From Schizochytrium sp. TIO01 (lineage: Eukaryota; Sar; Bigyra; Thraustochytrida; Thraustochytriidae), in NCBI GenBank assembly GCA_004764695.1, contig SMSO01000014.1, positions 1,687,148 through 1,751,147 on the forward strand: a stretch of 64,000 bases of DNA. Direction: 5' to 3'. The position numbers were made by a program, and so were the translations under genes. Of this stretch, positions 30,698-38,864 are shown one piece after another (positions within the stretch are counted from its first letter, which is position 1; the number at the start of each line of letters is the position of its first letter). The notes under the pieces were generated by a model that searched no databases, was not told where the DNA came from, and saw nothing but the letters and a program-made list of their open reading frames with translations.

Positions 30698-32008
30698 CTA
30701 ATGTTTGTTCTTTCTATCGAGGTAAAGATGCCGAGCGTTGTTAGCAAGGACATCAGCATGTTTTTGTGGCGGTATTTCATGATACACAAGGTTCTTCGCT
30801 GTATTCCAAAATGTTTCTAAACTAACCGCTGCCCCATCGAATGGATATCCCGAGCCAAAAAGAAGTCTTTCTGGCCCAAAAATCTTCACTGAATTTCGGA
30901 AGATCTCTTGCCAGTCTTCAGTTAGCTGATCAACCGTTGCTGGCCTTTTGTAGCTGTATCCAAGACCCGTGGAAAGAGCACCAAGTCGACTGAATTTCAA
31001 GTGTGTGTTGTTATTTGCCGCGATAGCTCGTAGACCTCTCATATAACCTCGACATTTTTGTAAGGGTCGTGGACATTTATAAGGAGCGCCAGCCTGAGTT
31101 ACTACAAATGTAGCTAATGGAACCATCTCTGCCACTTCCGCAATGTCTTCTAGGTCCATGTGACTATGAGGGACAATCTCTATAACTGTGTTATAGACCG
31201 CAGCAAGTCGAGCAAGTTCAATCATTCCATTGAGCTCCACCCGATTGCGGCCGTCGTTGAATATCGTCCAGCGAAACGAAGAAACACGGCGATTCTGGGC
31301 AAGAAATTCTGCATGCACGGGCCGCATTGCACGTGGAATGTACTGTTGTCCAATAAAGGCCGCAACAGCATAGCTTGAGGCATGATTTGAACGTTGAAAT
31401 TGATGTAACCTCTGATGACTTAGCCATTTAGCTTCGACCTGTGCAACAGTACTAATGCTGTTTTGGCCTTGGGGCGCAAACAGACTAGTTGACTCAGTCC
31501 ACATTGCCCCGGTAACGTTGAGTCGATGTGACAGAGATGCGTATTGAAATCCTTCTAAAGGTTCTACAAGAACCTCCGGGGTTGCATCGGCGTGAAGTTG
31601 CACTAGCAAGCTCCTGGGAAAGCCAAATAAAGCGATGAGCTGAGCTCTTACATGCGTATGTGGAATCCATTGAAGTAATGAGCTTACAACAGAACCTCGG
31701 CGGGGGACATGTGCGAAGTTGTGAAGATGTACTTCTGCATCAAAGAGCTCCACAAGGGGTGCTCGCTCTTCACCATCAACTGAACATATTTCGTCTTCTT
31801 CGAATTGAAAAATCTGATTCTGTATCAGGTATCGCTGCAAGTGCGTTGCGAAGTCCCATCCGAAAACTGCGATGCTAAGAACTGAAGCAGCAGCTAGAGT
31901 TGCTGCGAACCAGAATGAGGCCCACTTCATCGTGTAGCGACTGAAAACCGACTTCCAAGCCTTCTTTACTAAAGGTGTGAGGGAACAGACTCTATTTTGC
32001 GGTAGCAC
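30698..32008 (-). CDS. Membrane-anchored amidohydrolase-2-like protein, probable pseudoenzyme
   Basis: The 436-residue protein has one N-terminal membrane helix at about 29-50 with basic residues before it (signal anchor), then a TIM-barrel domain like the amidohydrolase-2 / COG3618 predicted metal-dependent hydrolases. Family landmarks are LFDAEVHLH at 88-96, a strand ending TFVVTQAGAPY, THLKFSRLGAL at 335-344, and IFGPERLLFGSGYPFDGA at 376-393. At the positions where the family normally has metal ligands, several differ: DxHxH reads D90-A-E92-V-H94, the DHxG-type histidine is Gln305, and the GSDxP aspartate is Gly387. I infer that it has lost the usual hydrolytic chemistry. An internal Met at 27 would start just before the helix and is an alternative start. 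The upstream gene is divergent. Biological role unknown. Confidence 0.8.
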   Translation of the reverse strand: MLPQNRVCSLTPLVKKAWKSVFSRYTMKWASFWFAATLAAASVLSIAVFGWDFATHLQRYLIQNQIFQFEEDEICSVDGEERAPLVELFDAEVHLHNFAHVPRRGSVVSSLLQWIPHTHVRAQLIALFGFPRSLLVQLHADATPEVLVEPLEGFQYASLSHRLNVTGAMWTESTSLFAPQGQNSISTVAQVEAKWLSHQRLHQFQRSNHASSYAVAAFIGQQYIPRAMRPVHAEFLAQNRRVSSFRWTIFNDGRNRVELNGMIELARLAAVYNTVIEIVPHSHMDLEDIAEVAEMVPLATFVVTQAGAPYKCPRPLQKCRGYMRGLRAIAANNNTHLKFSRLGALSTGLGYSYKRPATVDQLTEDWQEIFRNSVKIFGPERLLFGSGYPFDGAAVSLETFWNTAKNLVYHEIPPQKHADVLANNARHLYLDRKNKH

Positions 32009-32744
32009 GTGACGCCAACGTCAGAACATTGCTTTCAGCTGCCTTTCCCTCGTTTTCTACAGTCTGCGAGCTGAGCTTTTGTAGCGTTTTGTTTACCCAA
32101 CGATTCATGCTTCCGTTGAGCACTAAGTCAACCATGACAAGCTGACAATATGTTAATTTTTTTTAATGACATTAAAATTTAAAATTGCAGAATAGAAGTA
32201 ACGAGCCTTGCAAGTCAAGAGAACAACAACTTAAAAGTGCCTTTACACGTGCTTAATTTGGTCAGTTTATTTATTCATTTGATACTGTGTTTTGTTTACT
32301 GTGTCATTAGTTAGACCCGATTTGCAAAGCACCTCAGACTTTACTGCTGCATTTGCGCTGTTTAGCAACAGTACAGAGGAGTAATAAAAGGTAGCCAATA
32401 ACATTAAAATGTTACTATGCTTTCGATCAGGTTGGTGTTTCTTTTGCAAGTTTCTCAAAGCCATTAAACTCTCTTTTCTTACCGCAAACGTCTTGTGTGC
32501 TTAGTGTCTGACTAAAACAAGAAAATTGATCACATTTTTGACAGAAGGAGGTACCAGTAGATAATATTAGTAGTACCCTAACAAAGGCAAATTAAGGACG
32601 CAAGTGGTTTTCAACACCTATTACCACTCAGCTAGGTTATAATAGGCCTCCGAGGACTTCATCAAGAAACCTCGTACGTAACAAAAAAGCAAACCTCAAA
32701 GAAGCCCAAGTCTTTGGCTGATATTTCGGACTTTGCTGTGAGTC
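32009..32744. other. Divergent intergenic (shared promoter region)
   Basis: This AT-rich 736-bp gap separates the divergent starts of the amidohydrolase-like and rhodanese genes and probably serves as promoter for both. No gene, RNA gene or long repeat is visible. Confidence 0.55.
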
Positions 32745-33959
32745 ATGGCATCTCCAAACCCCAACACGCCTTTGGTGTTGCTTTACTATTGCTATGTCAA
32801 GGTTGAGGATCCTGAAAAGCTTGCAAAGCAACAGGAAAATTTGTGTGAGCGACTAGATCTCAAGGGACGCGTGCGAGTGGCTGGAGAAGGTTTGAACGGG
32901 ACCCTGGCAGGAGACCCTGCAGCTTTAGATGCATACAAGCAGGAGACAGAGAATGTTTTGGGGTGTTTTGATATTGATTGGAAAACATCCCCTGTTGCAA
33001 TTCAGGAGGTATCGTCAAATGACGATGGCGAGGATACCAAGGGGGTCTTTCCTGATCTCCTCATCAAGGTTGTGGACAATCTTGTAGGGGCAAGTGGTAC
33101 TCGCATGGGCCAGAATGACTACGCAATAGACCGCACAGGCGTTCATCTAAGTCCATCAGAATTTCATGCAACTATTGCAGAGACGAAACCCGAGGATCTA
33201 GTCTTGATTGATGTTCGCAACCAATACGAGTATGAGGTTGGTCATTTCAAGGGTGCAGTAAACCCATCCACGCGCAAATTCAGTGACTTTGAAGATTGGT
33301 TTAAAAGTCAAGGCGTTTCGCTTGTTCAAGGTAAGCAAAAGGTCCTTATGTATTGTACGGGGGGTATTCGTTGTGAGACTGCAAGTATGATGGTAAGGGA
33401 GGTCCTTAATCAACATGGTAAAACCCAGCTGCAAGTTGATGCATCTGACAATGAAGAGGTTTTGGCACAAGAAGTCAAAAAGACCGATGCCCTTCCTGCT
33501 GTATATCAACTGAAAGGCGGTATTCATCGGTACCTAGAGGCCTACCCGGAGGGTTTTTTTGGGGGTCGAAACTTTGTTTTTGATGGGCGTGTCCTCCAAC
33601 CCACCATGCACGGTGCACCTGTGGGCAAATGTACTTACTGTGAATGTACGTGGGATAGTCACTCAGATGATCGCCGCTGCCAAAAATGTCGAATGTTGGT
33701 ATTAGTTTGTGATGATTGCGCATCTCATCCTGGTGGAATGTGGTGTGCGCACCACGAGCTACTGGACCCGCGCAAGACATCACAAGAGGCTCTTGGAAAA
33801 CGTCGCAGGGCACTAGAAGAACGTTTAGCCTCACTTATGGGACGGACACAGTCTCGTCAGCGCCGTAAGGTGCGGTCGCAAATCGAGGAGTTAGATGAGG
33901 CAAAGCGTCGATTAAGCCAAAAGGCAGAAATCGGTTTAGAAACAGTGAACTCAACCTAA
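32745..33959 (+). CDS. Rhodanese-domain protein, TrhO/TSTD2 family
   Basis: The 404-residue protein matches the bacterial TrhO (YceA/UPF0176) and animal TSTD2 family. TrhO hydroxylates uridine-34 of some tRNAs; the eukaryotic members are less studied, so the substrate here is inferred only. The N-terminal domain (about 10-110) has LVLLYYCYVKVEDPEKL and GRVRVAGEGLNGTLAG, the family signature. The rhodanese domain (about 135-260) has VLIDVRNQYEYEVGHFKGA and the catalytic loop CTGGIR with Cys204, followed by CE as in TrhO, and ends with LKGGIHRYLE. The C-terminal part is Cys-rich (pairs from Cys296, including CQKC and CDDC), probably a zinc site as in TSTD2, then a basic helical tail. The frame starts at the first ATG. 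Its stop codon lies inside the 3' end of the convergent gene. Confidence 0.92.
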   Translation: MASPNPNTPLVLLYYCYVKVEDPEKLAKQQENLCERLDLKGRVRVAGEGLNGTLAGDPAALDAYKQETENVLGCFDIDWKTSPVAIQEVSSNDDGEDTKGVFPDLLIKVVDNLVGASGTRMGQNDYAIDRTGVHLSPSEFHATIAETKPEDLVLIDVRNQYEYEVGHFKGAVNPSTRKFSDFEDWFKSQGVSLVQGKQKVLMYCTGGIRCETASMMVREVLNQHGKTQLQVDASDNEEVLAQEVKKTDALPAVYQLKGGIHRYLEAYPEGFFGGRNFVFDGRVLQPTMHGAPVGKCTYCECTWDSHSDDRRCQKCRMLVLVCDDCASHPGGMWCAHHELLDPRKTSQEALGKRRRALEERLASLMGRTQSRQRRKVRSQIEELDEAKRRLSQKAEIGLETVNST

Positions 33960-36440
33960 CGTTTTTAACAGTTCTTCTTCTTCCAAGCCGATTTCCTCCA
34001 GACGAGACTTAAGCTTTGCAATTTTCTGCTCCAAAGCTTGACATTCTACATCAGTAGTAGTTGGATCAAATGTAAAAGTGGCAGCGTGGCTGCATTCTGC
34101 AACTGTTTGTGTCTCAATCGCTCTTGACACGATTGCGTTTGGGATTGGGGATGTTCCACACTCAACCAAATCCGCTGGAGTTGTTTTGCAGTGGTCACTG
34201 TGATTGCCCTCCACAGAGCTCTCAATCTCAACTTCGAGGTGATCGTAGAATGCGTCAGTTCCTGTTTCACGCTGCTCTTGTGACGGAAAGGCTGGAGATG
34301 ATGCAATATCTGCAAATTCGACCTTGTTTGTTTCAGTTGCCGCATCATTCACATCTACGGCAGTAACATTGATAAGTGGTAAAGTGGATGCTTCTACTTT
34401 ATTACCTTCTGAAGATTCCTTTTGGCCCAAAGATATACGTAACGAACAATTTAATTCTGCGTCTTCAAGTGAATCCTGCTCATTAAGTCTCGACTGCTCA
34501 TTATTGCTCCTTAATGCACAATTGTAATCTGCGTTCAAATTGATGTCAGTTTCGTTGTTTTCTTCGTCGCTGCTGAGAGTAAGTTCGTCGTTTTCACGAT
34601 GTGGCTGTGGTTGAATTGTCTCTTTTATAATCTGCTCTGTTGGTGGGGTCTTTGCATCTTGTTCCATTTCTGGGCTTGAACATTCTTGGCCAAGAGATTG
34701 GGTAGACTCATTCTCTAATTTTCCACTTATAGGACTTTTCTCCTCCGAAACTTTCACTTCCTCCAGTTGTTCATCCTGTTGCTGATGAAATTGTTGTTCT
34801 TGTTGATTATGATGTATTCCCTCTAAAGTGTCTTTGTCACCAAGTTGTTCACCCTGTTGCTGATGTAGTTGTTGTTGCATTTCCTCCAAAGAATTTTCAT
34901 CCCCAAGTTGTCCATCCTGTTGCTGATGAAATTGTTGTTCTTGTTGATTATGAGGTATTCCCTCCAAAGCATTTTCGTCACCAAGTTGTTCATCCTGTTG
35001 CTGATGTAATTGCTGTTCTTGTTGATTATGATGTTTTCCCTTCAAAGTGTTTTCGTCCCCAAGTTGTTCATCCTGTTGCTGATGTAATTGTTGTTGTTTC
35101 CCCTCCAAGGAGTCTCCATCCTCAAGCTGTCCATCCTGTTGCTGATGTAGTTGTTGTATGTGCTCTCTTGGATCAACTGAATCTGACTCACTGGAAACAT
35201 TTGGACAGACCAGTATATCAGATTGGCCACTTTCTATATGGGATAAAGCAGGGGACTGTTCACTGTTGCTGATATGAACAAAAGAACCTACCGCGGGCTC
35301 AACTGTTTCCAAGGATATTGAATTTTGCTGTTCCACCACCTTGTCTATCGAAGAGTCCCGCATTCCTGGACTATTATCTGGTTGCTGCATTTGGTGATCT
35401 GGTGTTGCAGTAAAATCATTGCCAAGGTCCAGAGGAGTCAAGAGACGTGGTGGCGGTACTTGGCGAGTATGAACCTGAATAAATTCATGAGTATACTTTT
35501 CGTAAGATGACGGCGGGGCAGAATCATAGTTGTTGGCATGCGTGATAGTTTGCTGAAATTGAGTAACCCGATGACTACGGGAGAATGCTGGCGCTGGCAG
35601 CGATGGTGGCGATGGTGGTGGAGAGGGAGGGGGTGTGTGTGAGCTCGACTTTGTTGTGAATAGAGGTGGTGGTGGAGGAGGTGGTGGTGGTGCATCAAAA
35701 CTTTGGTCAAGAAATTGAAGTCCTTCCAGTTCAACAGAAGACTCAGAATAAGCCATACTTCCAGAAGTTCGTCGTGAACTGTTGGATATAAAACTTGAGG
35801 CAAGAGCCAAATCATCCTCACTTTCGCTCAAGTTGTCATCCTCTAAGAAGTTCTTACGTGCAGGAGGAGGACTTGAACGTCTGCTCTGTCCAAGCGGTGG
35901 CAGAGATTTCTCACTTCCTGGCGACTGCACCCAAGAGGCAGCCATACCAAATTTGTTACTCACATTATCTTGTGACTGAGGTTTGGGGTCTTCGAAGAGG
36001 TCTTTGTGTCTCGCCAAGATTTCATCGGCACGACGATTTAACTCCTGAACGTCAAAGATTTCATCAACCCCATCCATTTCAAAATCATTGCCATCATTCA
36101 AAACCTGAGATTCTTCGTCGATTAGAGTATCTCGTTGTAATAAACTGTTTGCTCTGTGGTCATCAAATTTGGGCAAATTTGGTGTTGCTTGAGAGGCTGA
36201 GGAAGGTCGATCGTTACTTTCTTCTTCACGATTTTTCCACCAAAAAAGTTTACTATTGTCTGTCTGGGCTCGTCTTTGCTCTGGGCTTCTCGGCGGAGCT
36301 CTTCGAAACCTTTCAATAAATGTAGCAATTGTACTTCCATTCTTCGAAGACTTATCTGAGCCGTTTGTGTCGTCGGGATCCTTCGCGCTGTCGCTGTTTC
36401 TATCGACCGCAACGGTGATGTTCTTTGCACGATGTCTCAT
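33951..36440 (-). CDS. Hypothetical Gln-rich tandem-repeat protein with poly-Pro and coiled-coil end
   Basis: I do not recognise a family for this 829-residue protein. It is polar throughout, with no signal peptide or membrane helix. A Pro-rich part at about 249-290 has nine prolines in a row followed by PPPSPPPSPP, of the kind bound by profilin or SH3/WW domains. At about 427-562 there are six tandem copies of a Gln-rich unit (core LHQQQDEQLGDEN). The last ~35 residues (ECQALEQKIAKLKSRLEE...) form a heptad-rich helix, likely a short coiled coil. The long uninterrupted frame, sensible codon use and sharp C-terminal helix support a real gene. The minus-strand TGA at 33951-33953 lies within the last codons of the convergent rhodanese gene. 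It could be a scaffold or cytoskeletal adaptor, but this is a guess. Confidence 0.75.
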   Translation of the reverse strand: MRHRAKNITVAVDRNSDSAKDPDDTNGSDKSSKNGSTIATFIERFRRAPPRSPEQRRAQTDNSKLFWWKNREEESNDRPSSASQATPNLPKFDDHRANSLLQRDTLIDEESQVLNDGNDFEMDGVDEIFDVQELNRRADEILARHKDLFEDPKPQSQDNVSNKFGMAASWVQSPGSEKSLPPLGQSRRSSPPPARKNFLEDDNLSESEDDLALASSFISNSSRRTSGSMAYSESSVELEGLQFLDQSFDAPPPPPPPPPLFTTKSSSHTPPPSPPPSPPSLPAPAFSRSHRVTQFQQTITHANNYDSAPPSSYEKYTHEFIQVHTRQVPPPRLLTPLDLGNDFTATPDHQMQQPDNSPGMRDSSIDKVVEQQNSISLETVEPAVGSFVHISNSEQSPALSHIESGQSDILVCPNVSSESDSVDPREHIQQLHQQQDGQLEDGDSLEGKQQQLHQQQDEQLGDENTLKGKHHNQQEQQLHQQQDEQLGDENALEGIPHNQQEQQFHQQQDGQLGDENSLEEMQQQLHQQQGEQLGDKDTLEGIHHNQQEQQFHQQQDEQLEEVKVSEEKSPISGKLENESTQSLGQECSSPEMEQDAKTPPTEQIIKETIQPQPHRENDELTLSSDEENNETDINLNADYNCALRSNNEQSRLNEQDSLEDAELNCSLRISLGQKESSEGNKVEASTLPLINVTAVDVNDAATETNKVEFADIASSPAFPSQEQRETGTDAFYDHLEVEIESSVEGNHSDHCKTTPADLVECGTSPIPNAIVSRAIETQTVAECSHAATFTFDPTTTDVECQALEQKIAKLKSRLEEIGLEEEELLKTLG
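34758..35160 (-). repeat. Six tandem coding repeats of 63 or 78 bp
   Basis: Within the Gln-rich protein, six consecutive units share the core LHQQQDxQLxDxxxLE. Units are about 21 or 26 residues long; the longer ones add an HNQQE-type segment. The order of complete units appears to be 21, 26, 26, 21, 26, with a last degenerate unit. The units are close in DNA as well as protein, indicating recent unequal exchange or slippage. Confidence 0.88.
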
Positions 36441-37267
36441 CTGTCTGTTCGTTATTCACTTATTATTCCAATCTTACCACGTTGCAGGGGCTCCCTGTAG
36501 TCCTGCAACGCGAGTCAAGTCTCTTGGACGTCTCAGAGGGTTAAGAGGTGCAACGGGTTTTGTTCGCATCCTGTCCTTTTGTTTCTTTATTCACTTTTTC
36601 TTTTAGAAGACAGTCTAGTTATCAATGACCTTCAGCTGGTCTTTTAGCAAACTCATTGTCAAAGCCCACATCACAGGGTACAAGAGGGACAGCATGAGTA
36701 ACCTCCTATGAGGTTAATGAATCGTGCAAAAGAAGGAGTTCCTCTTCAGAATATAAGCTGTTACTGTGATCAGCAGCTTGCCCAATTCTATATAGCGAGA
36801 TCACATCTGAGATTAGGAACAGCAATATCATCAAAATGCTTTCTGTCATGATGGTATTAAAAAATAAAAAAAAAAAAAAAAAGGTGTCTGTGGAGAACCA
36901 TAAATGCCTTATATTTGGACGATTGTCATGGGATTTTATAATTTGGAAATCAGTACGTGAAAATCGTTTTTGTCCTAAGAAAAGAAAACTATTCGAACAA
37001 GAAGAAACCCAAGAAACTGCTGAGCTGTAACCAGTACCATGTTTTCTTCAAGAGAATTCGAGATTATCTGCTCTCTCCTTTGAAACAGAAAGAACATCGA
37101 TACGTGCAGCCGCAGCATTTGATCGTCCATTCCTGTATTTCTTTATATTTTTTATTAGTCCACCGGATGAGTGGATGCAATTACATACTACCTTAGGTGC
37201 CAGCTTACTGCCGCCGGACTTGAGTAAAATGAATTTGAAGTCTACATTAACCCTCTTCTGATCAATC
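36441..37267. other. Divergent intergenic
   Basis: This 827-bp region separates the divergent repeat-protein and AlkB-like genes. It holds an uninterrupted A run of about 18 near 36865-36882 and is otherwise AT-rich. No gene is supported. Promoters of both genes should be here. Confidence 0.55.
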
Positions 37268-38065
37268 ATGATGGGTCTCACAAGTACAGACCAGCCTGCA
37301 GTGGTGCGGTTCCGCGAGGGTAGCCCCACACGGCCTCTCTGGATAGTGCTTCCTGGCTACCTTGTATGTGACACCGTGGAGTCCATGCTGGCCTCCGTGG
37401 CATCTCGGGTCAAAGATGCTCGTGAAACACCTTCTGGCCAGAGACTTGCCGAGGCGCATAAAGCAGTTGGTCTTGATATGCAACCCGTAGATCAACCCGT
37501 TTGCACAATTGAGTCTCTAGTGGAGTTGGCGCATCAAGCATTTCAAGATGCCCTTGACGCGTGCATAAAAGCTGCAAAAGACCAAGGTCTCAGTGTTGAG
37601 GATGGCACCTTAGATCTTGCAGGTCTCGATCGTGACCGACCGTTTCTGACTGCTCTAGGGTGGTTGTATGGGCCTCAAAGCAGTATGGTGGCACACCACG
37701 ATACACCAACGTTTCCTGGTTCAAAGGACGAGTGGCTAGTTTCCTTCAACGCCGGCTTGACGATGAATTTTGAGGCCGACGGTGAGCCGCTTCCACTAGC
37801 CAGTGGTGATGTGGTAGTCATGGACACGCTCGCTGTTAAACATGGAGTACTTGGCATTTTGCCTGGAACCGCTCCTGCAGAATGCAGTCTGCAGGATGCA
37901 CGACTAGGGCTTTTGCTTTGGAGTTCGTATAATCCGGACCCCAAAGCAAGGGCTACTTTGGCAGCAGATGAGGGAGCCGCTGCCGAGGGATTGTCTAATC
38001 TCTTTCCCGATAGCAGCGATGATGATGATGATGATGATGATGAAGGCAACAACAACGACGAGTGA
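37268..38065 (+). CDS. AlkB-like 2-oxoglutarate/Fe(II) oxygenase
   Basis: The 265-residue protein has the AlkB-type double-stranded beta-helix arrangement. The Fe(II) ligands are visible as His143-x-Asp145 and His192, with Arg212 for 2-oxoglutarate. The order of motifs matches AlkB: LYGPQSSMVAHHD (AlkB LYxPGxxMxxHxD), WLVSFNAGLTMNFE (the strand with SLG in AlkB), LASGDVVVMDTLAVKHGV, and ARLGLLLWSS (AlkB RxNLTFR). AlkB-family enzymes remove methyl groups from DNA or RNA bases; the substrate here is unknown. It is somewhat distant from the classical ALKBH groups and could be another 2OG oxygenase. The C-terminus ends in an acidic tail with eight aspartates encoded by a (GAT)n run, then GNNNDE. 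Start at 37268 gives MM; 37271 is equally possible. Confidence 0.76.
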   Translation: MMGLTSTDQPAVVRFREGSPTRPLWIVLPGYLVCDTVESMLASVASRVKDARETPSGQRLAEAHKAVGLDMQPVDQPVCTIESLVELAHQAFQDALDACIKAAKDQGLSVEDGTLDLAGLDRDRPFLTALGWLYGPQSSMVAHHDTPTFPGSKDEWLVSFNAGLTMNFEADGEPLPLASGDVVVMDTLAVKHGVLGILPGTAPAECSLQDARLGLLLWSSYNPDPKARATLAADEGAAAEGLSNLFPDSSDDDDDDDDEGNNNDE

Positions 38066-38188
38066 TGCACCTTATTTACATTTGTCCTTGTTGATTAAGC
38101 GATGCGGGATAGCAGCGAAAAGGACAATCATGACGAAGACAAGTGATGCACCTTTGTTGCATCTATCCTTGTTAAGTACGGCGATTCG
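38009..38188 (+). repeat. Imperfect tandem duplication of the 3' end of the AlkB-like gene
   Basis: The segment starting GATAGCAGCGATGATG at 38009 and running past the stop to about 38107 recurs from 38108 to about 38188: GATAGCAGCGA, then GACGAAGACAAGTGATGCACC, then a TTGT...TCCTTGTT stretch. The second copy lacks the (GAT)n expansion. It keeps the in-frame TGATGCACC that forms the stop in copy one. This looks like a tandem duplication covering the last codons and start of the 3' UTR. Confidence 0.85.
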
Positions 38189-38864
38189 TATTATTTTCCA
38201 GTTTCTTCAAGCTAGTAATCTAAGCAGTAGATTTGTTGGAAGGTCGTGAATCTAATACCAGTACGAATACGATTTGCTAACTTCTTTGGAATTGTTTACA
38301 CACTTGAAACCATGTTTCGAAGAATTGATAGGTAACAGAGTCGTATAATGATGTACAATATCATAGATAAAAGCATTGGATAATCAGAAGTGTAATAATT
38401 AAGATCTATAAAAACTTGTTTTCGGTGCAGAGCATGTTCGGGTATGCTTGAGATGGTGGAAGCATACACTTGCGATTTAAAATACTTTGTAGATCCTGAC
38501 CATAGGCAGCATAAGTTAGATGTATATTAAAAAAATGATTGTTTAGAAGTCGATATATTATTTAGTTATGCTCAACAAAGGGAGTAGAGTAGTAGGGTAC
38601 GAAAAATAACAAAAGCAGCAAGAATGAGCAACAGAACGCATGTTCAGCGGTTGTGCATTTACTCTAATAACTTTCGCTATATGAAGGTTTGTGTGCAGAT
38701 GGGTTAAAGAACGGAAGGCAGAAGACGGGGCTCAATTTGCGGAAAGATGTGCAATAGCAGATAATTTGGATGAATCAGATGGCCATAGACATTCCGAATA
38801 GGAAACTATTCACCAAGTCACTGAGACCCATAGTTGTTTGTTCATACTGAAATCCAAGATACAC
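38189..38864. other. Convergent intergenic
   Basis: This AT-rich spacer lies between the converging 3' ends of the AlkB-like gene and the SEC14-domain gene. No gene or strong repeat is seen. Confidence 0.5.
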
